Origin: Penium margaritaceum
Taxonomy: Eukaryota; Streptophyta; Zygnematophyceae; Desmidiales; Peniaceae
Assembly (NCBI GenBank): GCA_023375785.1
Contig: SZWC01007346.1
Coordinates: 7,477-37,054 of the forward strand
Length of the DNA stretch: 29,578 bases
Direction: 5' to 3'
How positions within the stretch are numbered: position 1 is the stretch's first letter; the number at the start of each line of letters is the position of its first letter. This document shows positions 8,810 to 17,594 of this stretch, in pieces. The translations under genes and the position numbers were made by a program. Below the pieces are notes generated by a model, which saw only the letters and a program-made list of their open reading frames with translations, searched no databases and had not been told where the DNA came from.

Positions 8810-9320
8810 TGCTATGCCAAACGGAGCATAGATGGTGATCAGGTAGAAGTTGCGAGGCACAACACAATGTAGAATTTTGGACAGTTGAGCAATTCATTAT
8901 TAGCGGTAAGCGTAATTCAATGAACAGTGTATTAATGATTGAACGTACATATACAAGTGTCAAGTTACGAATGTGACAAGGTCCGGGTCATTGGGTCAAT
9001 TGTAGAGCGGCGCGTGCGGAGTCACGTCGTGAGTGGTTGGATTTGAGAAGGTTCGCCAAGATGCGAGATGCATGTTCACAAATCCAGATTCGTCTCACAT
9101 CAAGAAGTCGACCGAAAGGTCATGATACTTCTTTTGTGGGTTTGCGAGAGTGGTCAAAGTTTTCAGAAGGTTCGGGAAGATGCACTAGAGGCGGGAGGAG
9201 TAGGCCGGTTTGCCCTCAACCGTCAGAGTGAACATCACGGTCTTGCGACGAGATGGGCTGTTTGTGTAATAACAAAAATGCCAAGTCGGAAAGATTGGGG
9301 ACTTGTGTACGTCTGGTACA
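8810..9320 (-). repeat. Gypsy A 3' LTR
   Basis: It starts TGCTATGCCAAACGGAG and matches the start of the right LTR at 14165 (TGTTATGCCAAACGGAG). The other end is placed at the CA just outside the polypurine tract, giving about 511 bp. The end could instead lie four or five bases further in, at the tract itself. Any left target duplication would be 8805-8809 (TTGTT), but no partner was found. Confidence 0.75.
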
Positions 9321-9324
9321 TAAG

Positions 9325-9340
9325 ACTTCCCCCTCTTTTA
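9325..9340 (-). promoter_or_regulatory. Polypurine tract of gypsy A
   Basis: The minus strand reads TAAAAGAGGGGGAAG, starting within the stop codon of the chromodomain frame and leading to the 3' LTR. This is the expected plus-strand primer position. Confidence 0.75.
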
Positions 9341-9550
9341 GCCGCAATGTCCCAACGCGTGTACAGATGTGGCCCGGTGACGGAGGTAATAGCCGTTGAT
9401 AAGGTGATCAATGTCTCGGAGGTTTTCGTAGCGTTCCCAACTGTTGTGCGTGGCGTCGTAGTCGTGCCACTTGACAAGATATTCTGTTTTTATGCCTCGT
9501 TGTCGGTGACCGAAGATGTCCTCAATGACGTACTCCGTGTCTTCTTCCAC
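9338..9550 (-). CDS. Gypsy A chromodomain, C-terminal end of pol
   Basis: The 70-residue segment holds a chromodomain of the chromovirus type: YVIEDIFGHRQRG, then TEYLVKWHDYDATHNSWERYENL. The core is the YLVKW strand, the NSWE turn and a final helix (IDHLINGYY). Such domains follow integrase and steer insertion to particular chromatin by binding modified histone tails. The segment is one frame away from the integrase C-terminal part at 9490-9837, so a frameshift lies between them. The stop codon touches the polypurine tract, marking the natural end of pol. Confidence 0.85.
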   Translation of the reverse strand: MEEDTEYVIEDIFGHRQRGIKTEYLVKWHDYDATHNSWERYENLRDIDHLINGYYLRHRATSVHALGHCG

Positions 9551-9837
9551 TTGAACGGGAGGCGGAGGAGGGACCTCATACCATGGAAGTTCTCTCCGGG
9601 GTCTTGGTAGTGCTTGATCCTGCTGACATGGAACACCGGATGAACTTGCATAGTGTCCGGGAGTTTGATTCGCGCAACCACAGGGGTTTGGATGCGCTCG
9701 ATCTCAAACGTCCCAACCAATGGGGTTTGAGCTTTGAATAGTCGGGTCCGCAGAGTTTCATGTTCTTTGAGCTTACGAATATTGTCGTCAGCGACAAACA
9801 CGTTGTCGCTGCAATGTTGGTCAGTTGCTCGCTTCAT
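9490..9837 (-). CDS. Gypsy A integrase C-terminal domain, fragment
   Basis: After a few unrelated residues the segment has VFVADDNIRKL..., a variant of the gypsy integrase C-terminal fold, with a GTFEIERI strand and the block MQVHPVFHVSRIKHYQD that ends these domains. About the last 40 residues are out of frame, because the chromodomain continues in another frame. The region would help integrase bind DNA. Confidence 0.75.
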   Translation of the reverse strand: MKRATDQHCSDNVFVADDNIRKLKEHETLRTRLFKAQTPLVGTFEIERIQTPVVARIKLPDTMQVHPVFHVSRIKHYQDPGENFHGMRSLLRLPFKWKKTRSTSLRTSSVTDNEA

Positions 9838-9897
9838 CGCTACTTGTGTCTTCGTGAGTGTCTGCTATGTTTCCTCCCAGATAGTGGTGAATTGTCG

Positions 9898-10482
9898 TCA
9901 TTGAATGTTGACTGCGGGAATGTTGCTGCGACTTTGTAGTCCGGCTGGTGTGGCGGGAAGGTTTCCATGCGCCAATTCAAATGGAGTTTTACCCATTGCG
10001 GTGGAAACTGCCGAATCATATGCGATTCGGGAGGTCGGGAGTTTTTGTACCCAATCTGTCCCATGAGATTCGCATAGTGTTCGGAGAAGTTGTTTAAGCG
10101 TCTGGTCTGGCTGCTCAGTTCGACCATCGGTTCGAGGATGAAACGCCGTTGAAATTTGGAATTTGTTGCCATAGCAATTCATCAGTTCGCGCCAGAAACG
10201 GCTGGTGAATCGACCGTCTCTGTCGCTTGAGATGGTTCTCGGCACAATGTTGTTTAGAAACAACCGTGCTGTTCCCTCGGCAGTGATAGTGGTTGTTGTT
10301 GGCATGAAGTGGGACATTTTGGAAATCCTGTCGACAACCACGAGGATTGTGTCATATCCCTCGGGTGTGACTGGTAATCTTGTGACAAAGTCCATGGAGA
10401 CGTCGGCCCACAGTTTTTTGGAATAGGGAGCGATGGCAGAAATCCTTGTGGTCGTATGCGACGGGATTTCTGTTGCTGACAT
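9898..10482 (-). CDS. Gypsy A integrase catalytic core, fragment
   Basis: The 194-residue segment keeps all three catalytic residues: Asp in VSMDFVTRLP, Asp in ISSDRDGRF and Glu in TDGRTEQ, with exactly 35 residues between the second and third. Between NNIV and PRTISSD a few residues usual for the family are missing. The N-terminal 20 residues are out of frame, since the zinc-binding part lies in the frame of 10254-10571. The domain would join cDNA to target DNA. It is the best-preserved enzyme of this element. Confidence 0.85.
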   Translation of the reverse strand: MSATEIPSHTTTRISAIAPYSKKLWADVSMDFVTRLPVTPEGYDTILVVVDRISKMSHFMPTTTTITAEGTARLFLNNIVPRTISSDRDGRFTSRFWRELMNCYGNKFQISTAFHPRTDGRTEQPDQTLKQLLRTLCESHGTDWVQKLPTSRIAYDSAVSTAMGKTPFELAHGNLPATPAGLQSRSNIPAVNIQ

Positions 10483-10620
10483 TTGTCGCAGGTTTTATAT
10501 GAGTCGGCCACATTGGATTGCAACTTGTCCCACCAATAGTTTTTTACCAACTTCTTCAGCGTCTTGTCCACCTGATCCTGTGTCGTGGCATTCTTTGAGT
10601 AGCATATGGCGAAATTTGTC
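10483..10620 (-). pseudogene. Gypsy A integrase zinc-binding domain, broken
   Basis: The minus strand encodes VDKTLKKLVKNYWWDKLQ and then CDKCQQQKSR, the second half of the HHCC zinc finger that precedes gypsy integrase cores. The His-containing first half (KECHD) lies just upstream in a different frame with some residues missing. Confidence 0.7.
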
Positions 10621-10902
10621 GTTTGGGGGAACTACCACCTGGCGAGTGAATTTCCGTCACCAATATGGTGCATTCTACCAGAATATTGCCTTGTCATACA
10701 TGTCGTGCTGGTCGTTGCCTTGTGCGAACAGCCGCTCAAGGTACGGGTCTCGCTGTAGCTGTAGTGTTGCCACGTCAGTCATTAAATCTGGTCAGCGGCT
10801 GAGTGCATCCGCCAGGTTGACTTTGCCTGGCCGGTACTCGATATTGTAGTCAAACCCGGATTTAAGGACCATCCATCGGGTTTGACGTCGGCTGAGGTTC
10901 GG

Positions 10903-11317
10903 CTACGTCTTCAATTTTCTTAACACATGGTGGGCGGTGCGCACGATGCAGCGACAACACTCCAGGTAACACCGCCATGTCTTGAATGCGTACATGACCG
11001 GTAGCATCTCCTTCCGGTCCTCGTAGTTTTCGAGACATATAGGCGACCAGTTACTCGCCGTTGCCATGGTCTTACAGAATGACAACACCAATAGCTCGGT
11101 CTGAAGCATCTGTAGCCATGACGTAGTCGCCCGTTGGATCGGCTAATCGTAGAGCTGGCGACAAGGTCAGAGCATTCCGCAAAGTGGTGAATGCTTCTTG
11201 TTTTCTGTCTTCCCACCACCACTCATTCTCTTTTTGAGTGAGGTCGAAAAGAGGCGCTGACACTCGGGCGTAATCCTGTACGAATCGTTGGTACTGATTG
11301 CAGAAGCTGAGGAACAC
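10903..11317 (-). pseudogene. Gypsy A RNase H and RT connection, broken
   Basis: The segment at 11072-11317 runs from the RT thumb and connection (QYQRFVQDYARVSAPLFDLT) into RNase H, with the first catalytic Asp in YVMATDASDRAIG. The rest continues in another frame at 10903-11109 with EMLPVMYAFKTWRCYLE, which carries the catalytic Glu. A frameshift therefore lies near 11090. The TDH block that should follow is only partly recognisable. Confidence 0.75.
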
Positions 11318-11347
11318 TTGAATTTCTCAAATGTTGGTTGGCGTTGG

Positions 11348-11913
11348 TCAATTAACGATTGCTGTCACGTTTATTGGGTCCATGGTGATCCACCCGCCGT
11401 TGATGACGTGGTCCAAAAACTCCATCAAACAACGACGGAAGTCGCATTTTGAGAGTTTTCCATAAGAATTCTCTCTTTCCAAAACTTGAAGGACTTTTTG
11501 ATGATGTCCATCGTGCTCCTCCGGGTTGCGACTGTACACCAGAATGTTGCCGAGGTACACCACGACAAAATCGTCGAGGTATAGTTGAAAGAGTAGCGAG
11601 TTCAAGATGCCGTCTTCTTGATGTCCGCGTCTGCCACGTGTATCTGGCGATATTCGCTGCGTTAGTTGATTTTACCAAAAACTCCAGCCCCACAGAGTTG
11701 GTCAAAAAGTTCATCAGCTCGGGGAAGAGGGTAGCGGTTCTTGATGGTAGCATCGTTCAACGCCCGATAATCCACACAGATCAGCATCTCGCCAGTTTTC
11801 TTTTTGACGAATGTTACTAGTGTGGAATATGGTGACATGGATGGGCGGATGAACCCCTCACTGAGTATCTCGTTGAGGTGCTTTTTCAGCTCGGTCAACT
11901 CGTAGCCACTCAT
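11348..11913 (-). pseudogene. Gypsy A reverse transcriptase, active site destroyed
   Basis: The fingers are read in 11662-11913: [40 protein letters not shown], and [16 protein letters not shown]. The next motif reads GKIN followed by a TAA, where the family has a catalytic Asp after KI. The palm then loses a block of roughly 25 residues. Reading resumes in another frame at 11348-11605 with FVVVYLGNILVYS, in which both catalytic aspartates of the YxDD loop are replaced (Gly, Asn). All three metal-binding aspartates are thus gone. The thumb part (KLSKCDFRR) follows. Confidence 0.85.
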
Positions 11914-12172
11914 CCGATAGGCCCCTCAAACTCTAGGTCTGCTTCCTGGCTTTACTTTGATGCAATGGTTTGATGTGCAAGGTTCTCGAGAGTCCGTCGG
12001 AGAAGACGTTCGCAAACTCTTGGATGAGTGGTGCAAACTCTTTGGGTACCATCGCGAACTTTGTTGATGCTGATGAGGTTACTGAGGCTGATGATGAGTC
12101 AGCTGTTGCCACTTACGCTTCTTCCATTGGCTCAAGATGTATTAGCCCCGCACGAGCTCCTCGTCGTAAACA

Positions 12173-12403
12173 TTATTTAGCCACGTTGAGCGGTATCGGC
12201 TGCACATGTTGTCGCTTCTCGGTTGCGGCGGCTTGCTCTATTGCTTCTACCTGTATTGTTTCTGCTATCGGCTTCGGTCTCACGTGTGGAAGTTGTCGTT
12301 TGGCGCCGTCAATCTCCACTGGACAAGATGTCGGCGCTATTCTAATCAACCTGTGGGCCGTGCCGGTACAGGAAATCTTGTCCGAGGATGATTTTGTGAC
12401 CAC
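12173..12403 (-). pseudogene. Gypsy A protease-RT linker fragment
   Basis: A 76-residue stretch between protease and RT, rich in Glu, Ala and Gln, with no recognised domain. Its position matches the variable connector of gypsy pol. The flanking parts (11914-12172) stay open only briefly in any frame. Confidence 0.35.
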
Positions 12404-12455
12404 TCATTGTACAAGACCTCCAGACCGTTACATCCCGTAGATCTCCAACCTGTAG

Positions 12456-12782
12456 TCATAGTGGTTCTCGAAGTCTCAGTATGTGCAATCTCCTGTCGAC
12501 GGTTTTTCCTTCATATACCCCTTGTTCACTTTGCAAACCCAGTTTACGAACAATGTCGTTGCTTACGAAGTCGTGTGAAGCTCCTCCAACCAATAGTATT
12601 GGTACCGTTGTGCAACTTTTGCATCCTCGAGGCTGAACTTTTAGCAGTATCGCCGGTTGGTCGTCCTTGTACCCCTCTTTGAAGTTTGCCATCTCAGAAA
12701 CCCTCTGCATTGATGTAGGCCATTTAGATAGGTGATCGTTTGTCACAGACCGCTTTGTGGGGACACGAGTTGCGCTTTTCAC
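12456..12782 (-). CDS. Gypsy A aspartic protease, active-site Asp lost
   Basis: The segment contains the retropepsin-like block PILLVGGASHDFVSNDIV. Family members have Asp-Ser/Thr-Gly-Ala at the place of VGGA, so the catalytic Asp is Val here (codon at 12588-12590 on the plus strand). The remaining hallmark, ASHDF followed by a helix, is kept. The preceding part (FKEGYKDDQPAILLKVQ) is the usual lead-in. The enzyme would process gag-pol, but this copy should be inactive. Confidence 0.75.
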   Translation of the reverse strand: MKSATRVPTKRSVTNDHLSKWPTSMQRVSEMANFKEGYKDDQPAILLKVQPRGCKSCTTVPILLVGGASHDFVSNDIVRKLGLQSEQGVYEGKTVDRRLHILRLREPL

Positions 12783-12832
12783 TCCTGCCCTATGCTGTTT
12801 CCTGATTCATTTTTCTATGACGTCCTCCCCTT

Positions 12833-12913
12833 TTGGGCCTGTTGCCTGCTCCGGCAGTTACAAGCGATTTGCCCGACTTTTCTGCAGTTGTAGCAGGTCC
12901 GCATTTCTCTCTA
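12833..12913 (-). pseudogene. Gypsy A gag zinc knuckle, degenerate
   Basis: The minus strand reads CYNCRKVGQIACNC after an in-frame TAG at 12911-12913. The spacing is that of a CCHC knuckle, but the His is Gln. It would have bound element RNA. Confidence 0.7.
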
Positions 12914-13982
12914 GTCGATGGCGTCCACTTCCATCGGAGTCGAGGAGTCCACCAACTGGGGTTTTCCGTTCCCGCAATGATTGTGGTTGGGAGGATGCCA
13001 GCCGTAGGATTCCTGGATTTGAGCGTTGTAGTCAGCGCTGTCGATCCTTTTTACTGCTGCGATTATCCGCGGCAATTCATTTTGAATGCCAGAATGGCAA
13101 TTGCTCGCTGGATATCTTGCTTGAGGCCGTTGTTTTAGTGAACACAAAGTTCCTCGGGGGCGATGTCTGCTCCGGTGATGATCTTGCAGAATACTCTCCC
13201 ACGATGGACTACTGACGGAGACGATGGAGTTTGTACCATGCCTCAGAATCTTTGTTGATTCGTTCAAAGTGTGCAAGCATCGTGCGCAAAAATTCATTCC
13301 AGTCGGTTGGTGTCATCAGCGTGTCTTGCCACTGTGGGCTAATCTGCTTCAAGGGTAGAATGCCTATAGTCAGTGATATTCGATGGGCGCTGATGGACGT
13401 TGATGATGTTTCACTGGTCTCCTGCAGCCGTTGGATGGTCTTTAGATTGGACCACCAACTTAGCGCCGGGACATGCAAAAGCATGGCCGCGAGGTCATTT
13501 TTCTTTTGATCATCGTTGACCCCAACAGCGGTGAAGTACACCTCCAAACTTGTCAGCCACATCCGAACCGTTGGTCCTTTTGAGTTTGCAAAATCGAATG
13601 ATTCCGGTGGAGCCAGACAAATTTCGGGTTCTCTCGAGAGTTGTGAATTTCTCTCGACGAGCACCGCTTCCCGTGCGCTCAGGATACGAAGAGATTCCAT
13701 CGTGACGTTGAGTTGTTGGAGCAGATGGCTCTTGATTCCCTTGAGCACGGAGATCTGGTTTGCCATTTCCACGCTGATCCGCGCCTGTCGTCCAGTGCCA
13801 CCTGTCATCCCTACTGTCGTTGTCAAGGCTGTTGGTAGGGGCGGCCGGTTTACCGCCGTTGGGTCTACGACCGGCTTGGTTGTTGAAGCTGTAGGGGTCG
13901 CTCCAGCTGACGCATAGCCTACCTAGCCAGCATTCGTTGTCGCTTTGGGGTTTGCGTGCACCGGCATGTTCTGCTCCTCCAT
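12914..13982 (-). pseudogene. Gypsy A gag (capsid region), broken
   Basis: The most likely start is an ATG at 13980-13982, in frame with the long segment that ends at 13209; an in-frame TAG interrupts at 13923-13925. The 205-residue open part holds a leucine-rich helix (ISVLKGIKSHLLQQLNVTMESL) and a retrotransposon gag domain: VRMWLTSLEVYFTAVG, AAMLLHVPALSWW, and DWNEFLRTMLAHFERI. Downstream the frame shifts at least twice before the zinc knuckle. Gag would form the particle shell. Confidence 0.75.
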
Positions 13983-14148
13983 CGTCGAAGCTGTCGCCAA
14001 GGACCTACTGCTGGTTGTCGGTTGTGCTCGCTTGCCTTACATCATAGGCGCAAAGTCTGCAAAGTCTTGACGCGCGAGATGCGCCGACTGCTTGTCCAAG
14101 GTAGTCCTCCGGATGGGTAAAGTCGTTGGATGCCTCTCCAGCACCGCT

Positions 14149-14162
14149 GCACTCTAATACCA
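14149..14162 (-). promoter_or_regulatory. Primer binding site of gypsy A
   Basis: The minus strand reads TGGTATTAGAGTGC two bases inside the 5' LTR, one mismatch from the initiator tRNA-Met primer site over its first eleven bases. Confidence 0.8.
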
Positions 14163-14164
14163 AG

Positions 14165-14335
14165 TGTTATGCCAAACGGAGTGTAGATGGTGAACAGCTA
14201 GAAGTTACAAGGCAGATTACGATTTTGAATTCGGGACACTTGACCAATTTATCATCAGCGGTAAGTGTACTTCTATGACAAGCATAAAAATGAGGAATTC
14301 CATAGGTTCGGGTCTTGGACTGGCGTAATTGAGTT
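14165..14335 (-). repeat. Gypsy A 5' LTR, partial
   Basis: The segment adjacent to the primer site matches the left LTR from its TG end to roughly position 14335, with many substitutions and small gaps. Beyond that I see no match to the remaining 300 or so bases of the left LTR. The missing part is the U3 promoter side, so this copy lacks its own promoter. Confidence 0.65.
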
Positions 14336-14785
14336 CTTACATACTTAACAACATGATGAATTCATATAAACATTTTTTGTGTACGATTTTGCTGTCATTT
14401 TGGAAGGGGTAATCGTATCTTTCTACGAGTATGACATAGTGCCGTGGACTTGCCGTCGGTGTTCCGTAGGGGGCTCGTGGTTGGCTGAGCGTGAATACTA
14501 ATCTACTTTGTGTATGATTATGCCATTGTAAAACTTTCACCTTGCGGTGTACCATTCCTAAAACACAGGACTCGGGTATGCCATGTTTTCTTTGCCAGAC
14601 GCTGGATACGTGATGCCAAAATTGATGTGGTTTGGGCATGTCCTTCCAAAATGATTAGTTGCGGGCACGCCAGCATAAAAGTTGGACATGGTGAGAACCT
14701 AGTCTAACGGTCCTACCCTTAGCTTAAGTAATAAATGAATTCAAAAAAGCCATGAATACAAGAACCAAATGGGTGAAATAGCTCG
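14336..14785. other. No recognised gene
   Basis: Only short, unconvincing frames occur. One 100-residue minus frame (14337-14639) shows no recognisable domain. The sequence could be decayed LTR or unrelated flank. Confidence 0.35.
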
Positions 14786-15296
14786 GATACCCGCACTGCG
14801 TTAACTGTTAAGATGGCATACCCGCAAGTCCGAGTTTAGACACGACATACCCACCTCTTTAAAAAAAGGAATGACGTATCCGGCCCTCGCTCACCATGCT
14901 CGATCGGCCACATGATGCACTGATCAAGCATGGCGACGAGGGTCATGTGACCGTCGCTCGATTGCGACCGTCACTCCCTCGCAAGATCGAGATGGAGCGA
15001 TGACCCTTTTGTTTTTAACTTCCCGATGCACAAACCCCCTCTTACGATTTAGGATTTTGTATGTTTTGCAAGGGCATAGCCGGCGGAAGATATGAAACCC
15101 TGCATTGTAATAGGGGGTTTGCCCGTCGGCAAAAAAAAGGGTCATTGCTCCATCGCAATTGAGCAAAAACGCCCATTTCAAAATTTGGACTCTTTTTTCA
15201 TGGCACACAAACCATCCCTGGTTTGCAGAAACAATGATTTCAAACCCAACCCCTCTTTAAACTTGGGTTCAAGGGTTTATTTTTTGTGCGGGTATC
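14786..15296. repeat. Nested inverted-repeat (foldback/MITE-like) element
   Basis: Outer ends are an exact 11-bp inverted repeat: GATACCCGCAC at 14786-14796 and GTGCGGGTATC at 15286-15296. Inside lies a long imperfect foldback, 14981-15070 against about 15080-15171. Its arms align nearly to the centre (for example GATGGAGCGATGACCC against a near-complement at 15138-15154), and many arm differences are G:T wobbles. No transposase frame is present. It could be a non-autonomous foldback element, or give a hairpin RNA if transcribed. Confidence 0.5.
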
Positions 15297-15298
15297 TG

Positions 15299-15324
15299 CT
15301 GGGCCCCGCTACTGTGGGGCCCAG
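15299..15324. repeat. GC-rich perfect hairpin
   Basis: Arms CTGGGCCCC and GGGGCCCAG form a perfect 9-bp stem with an 8-base loop, three bases beyond the outer arm of the inverted-repeat element. No T-run follows. Confidence 0.8.
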
Positions 15325-15890
15325 ATGATATCAAAGTTGCAACACGGACTTCTTTCATGTTATATGAAACTTTCATCATTTTCTTAGTATGAGAGTTCTA
15401 ATGAGTGAAGAGAAGGTAAAAATACTTTACCACCACCCTTGAGAGGATTCTAATAGATATGGTTTTACATTTCTGTTTTCTGTGTAGAAGTTTATCTTTG
15501 TTTGTTCAAATTAAAGTGATTCAATACATGTAACAAAATGACTCACAACAGTGTGTCTAATGAGTGTTTGGGGTGTTAGATAGATTCATTAACTGCCATG
15601 AAATTTTCTTGCGTTGATTATTACTAAAAAACAAGGCTTTATTGCATGTTTGATTATGTATTCTACCTACCATTTTCCCTAGAAGGATGCGTGTTCAATC
15701 TTGCGCTGGCTCAATGTTGATTTTTCCATGGTCGGTCAACAGCAAAAGCTCGACTATTAACTGACACTTGAGATCCCTTGGCGTTTTCTTTTTTTTTTGG
15801 CGGTTTCAATGCAAGAGATTTGCACGCTAGAGTTGCACTACCCTTGACTGTAAGCGCGACTGTTAAATGACACCATGGACCTGCCATGGC
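15325..15890. other. AT-rich region without gene
   Basis: The stretch is AT-rich, with short homopolymers and no frame of interest. It lies upstream of a candidate promoter. Confidence 0.4.
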
Positions 15891-15898
15891 TTGATTCC

Positions 15899-15905
15899 TA
15901 TAAAG
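15899..15905 (+). promoter_or_regulatory. TATA box of candidate gene
   Basis: TATAAAG stands 50 bases before the ATG at 15955. The spacing would put transcription start near 15930 and leave a short leader. Confidence 0.4.
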
Positions 15906-15954
15906 TGCATTTCTTGAATTCGTGACACATCATCGCTGGCCACTTTCACCCACA

Positions 15955-16075
15955 ATGACTCTACAAATTGAGATCTTCTCAAGAGTGTCCTCTAAGGAGC
16001 ATCTTTCCAACATCGCAAAGGCCCTTTCCGGATCACGTCCAGTTGCTAATCTTAAACAAAGCCGTGGAAATCCTC
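15955..16075 (+). CDS. Candidate gene, exon 1 (unknown function)
   Basis: ATG at 15955 opens a 40-codon exon beginning MTLQIEIFSRVSSKEHLSN and ending just before a good plant-type 5' splice site (GTAAGA at 16076). A TATA box lies 50 bases upstream. The exon ends one base into a codon. The next strong acceptor (polypyrimidine run then TCTAG, 16564-16575) begins an exon whose open frame fits this phase. I recognise no domain and no signal peptide. The frame itself stays open past the donor to 16143, so an unspliced 63-codon product is the alternative. Confidence 0.4.
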
Positions 16076-16575
16076 GTAAGACCTTGCTAGTCCTCAGTCC
16101 CACCTCCACCCTCCACTTTTCATGTAATTCCATCTTCAATTGACCCGCCATCCGAAATACACTGACTGACGAGCGACTATCTTAAAGGCGTACTTGCATG
16201 GTGCTGTCCAACGATGACAAGGACGATGATGTTGATGTTACAAAACCGGAAAGAAAGTACATCAAAATCTGTTGACATTATTAAAGATGTTGCCACAAGT
16301 GAAGATCAACGCAACAGACGTTGATTTCTTTTCTCCATCGAAGATGTCAAAGATTTTTACGTTACAAATGAAGTATCATTTTCTTGCACACAATGGATCA
16401 CAACATGTTCATCCGACACCTTGAAACCATTCTGCACACATGCTTGCACATGCTCGTTGCTTTTCAACGACCACGTGCGGAAGCAATCATTTGCAACAGC
16501 AATGATAATGTCAAACTGCCAATACACACAGACCGATCCAGAGGGAGGAGGATCACCTCGCTACTTTTTCTCTAG

Positions 16576-16793
16576 CTGTGTGCATGAGAGGGAAAATGAA
16601 GGAAATTTTAGGATTACTTGATGCTGAACAGTGCATTGATTCAAGTAACAATGTTGCAAAGAATAGCATAAGTGACACATCAAAAGACCTGGCTTCTGGA
16701 CTTGGAAGCTTGATAGTACATGTCCAGGAAAACCAGAGTACATTAGACACAACATACAACCAATTTCCTCAATTAATGTTAATCCTTGTCTAA
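16576..16793 (+). CDS. Candidate gene, exon 2 (unknown function)
   Basis: A polypyrimidine tract and TCTAG directly precede this open segment. In the phase set by exon 1 it reads about 72 residues, with the helical stretch MKEILGLLDAEQCIDSS and a polar, Asn/Ser-rich part, and ends at a TAA. The exon could instead stop earlier at one of several GTA-type donors (such as near 16734) and continue downstream. Composition looks more like protein than its surroundings. No domain is recognised. Confidence 0.35.
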
Positions 16794-16915
16794 AACATGT
16801 GGATAGTCTACTAAAAGCATGACAATAGTGTACTAACGGGTGCATGCATCAGCTACACTCTGCACTACACTTTACCCAAACACTTGAGGATTTGGAGAAG
16901 TGGTGAGGTGACCCG

Positions 16916-16916
<1 letters not shown>

Positions 16917-16945
<29 letters not shown>
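16917..16945. repeat. poly(G) run, 29 bases
   Basis: An uninterrupted run of 29 G that could form G-quadruplexes and is a likely site of assembly and sequencing error. Confidence 0.95.
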
Positions 16946-16946
<1 letters not shown>

Positions 16947-17477
16947 GAGTGCGAGCCTCCCCTCTCCCCACGAGCCTGAATTGTGCCTTGGAAAACAAAG
17001 AAATACACAATTATACAGGCAGAAAGAACATGGGACTAGACGTTGAACATGCAAATGTCTGGGTACCGTTGACTCACCATGTACAACAGAGGGAATTCTA
17101 AAGATTCTTTGTCGCAAGAAGTTTTGAGCTCTAGGATAGTACTAACAGAAACGGAGAAAGATTTGAGCTATTGAATGATTTGGCCTCATTCTCTAACATC
17201 ATGTGATACATTCTTGGAGCAACCAGAGTGAAGTGTGCATGTAATGTTTGTGAACATCCTTGGCGAGTGCAAATTTATGGAAGAACATTTTGGTACATCA
17301 TCGAGAAAGAAAACATTGATGCACTTTTTTTTTGTTGCTTCCATCAGCTACACCACCCTCTACACTCCGTGGATAAACTTAACATAAAAGGCGGGGATCT
17401 CCATATCTGGAGCTCCCACCGATGCCCCCCCACCCTGAAAGACATAAGTTTATCTATGACGTGTGTTGACGAGCTGA
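16946..17477. other. No recognised gene; possible exons
   Basis: A TACTAAC branch-point-like word occurs near 17139, and short open segments around 17228-17330 have coding-like composition in more than one frame. Nothing is recognisable, and the only long frame here runs into the N gap. Confidence 0.25.
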
Positions 17478-17520
17478 GTTGGGGAATGGGGGGGAGTGAG
17501 GGGGGAGGGGGGGGGGGGGG
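17478..17520. repeat. G-rich tract adjoining the gap
   Basis: G runs broken by single A or T bases lead directly into the N run. Confidence 0.9.
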
Positions 17521-17594
17521 NNNNNNNNNNNNNNNNNNNNNNNNNNNNNNNNNNNNNNNNNNNNNNNNNNNNNNNNNNNNNNNNNNNNNNNNNN
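17521..17594. other. Assembly gap (74 N)
   Basis: Seventy-four N follow poly(G). True length and content are unknown. Frames translated across it are meaningless. Confidence 0.99.

Larger units (their letters stand above)
8810..14335 (-). mobile_element. Ty3/gypsy chromovirus 'gypsy A', old and degenerate
   Basis: The element is read on the minus strand: partial 5' LTR (14165-14335), primer site (14149-14162), gag (13982 downward), protease, reverse transcriptase, RNase H, integrase, chromodomain (9338-9550), polypurine tract (9325-9340) and 3' LTR (8810 to about 9320). RT before integrase and the C-terminal chromodomain place it among chromoviruses. LTR sequences share roughly three quarters of positions by eye over the first 130 bases. 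Reading frames shift many times. Several active-site residues are replaced and a block of the RT palm is missing, so the copy is inactive. No right-hand target duplication could be identified. Confidence 0.9.

Noticed and set aside
11540..11590. The word YLDD in the gypsy A RT as an intact catalytic loop
   Set aside because: It lies before FVVV. The catalytic loop is the following YLGN, where both aspartates are replaced.
14786..14860. Repeated ATACCCGCA words as a CRISPR-like or regulatory array
   Set aside because: Only three imperfect, short and unevenly spaced copies, in a eukaryotic context. They are better seen as part of the inverted-repeat element.
15930..16151. Minus-strand 73-codon frame opposite candidate exon 1
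   Set aside because: The plus strand has a TATA box, ATG and splice donor. The minus frame has neither a promoter nor a domain.
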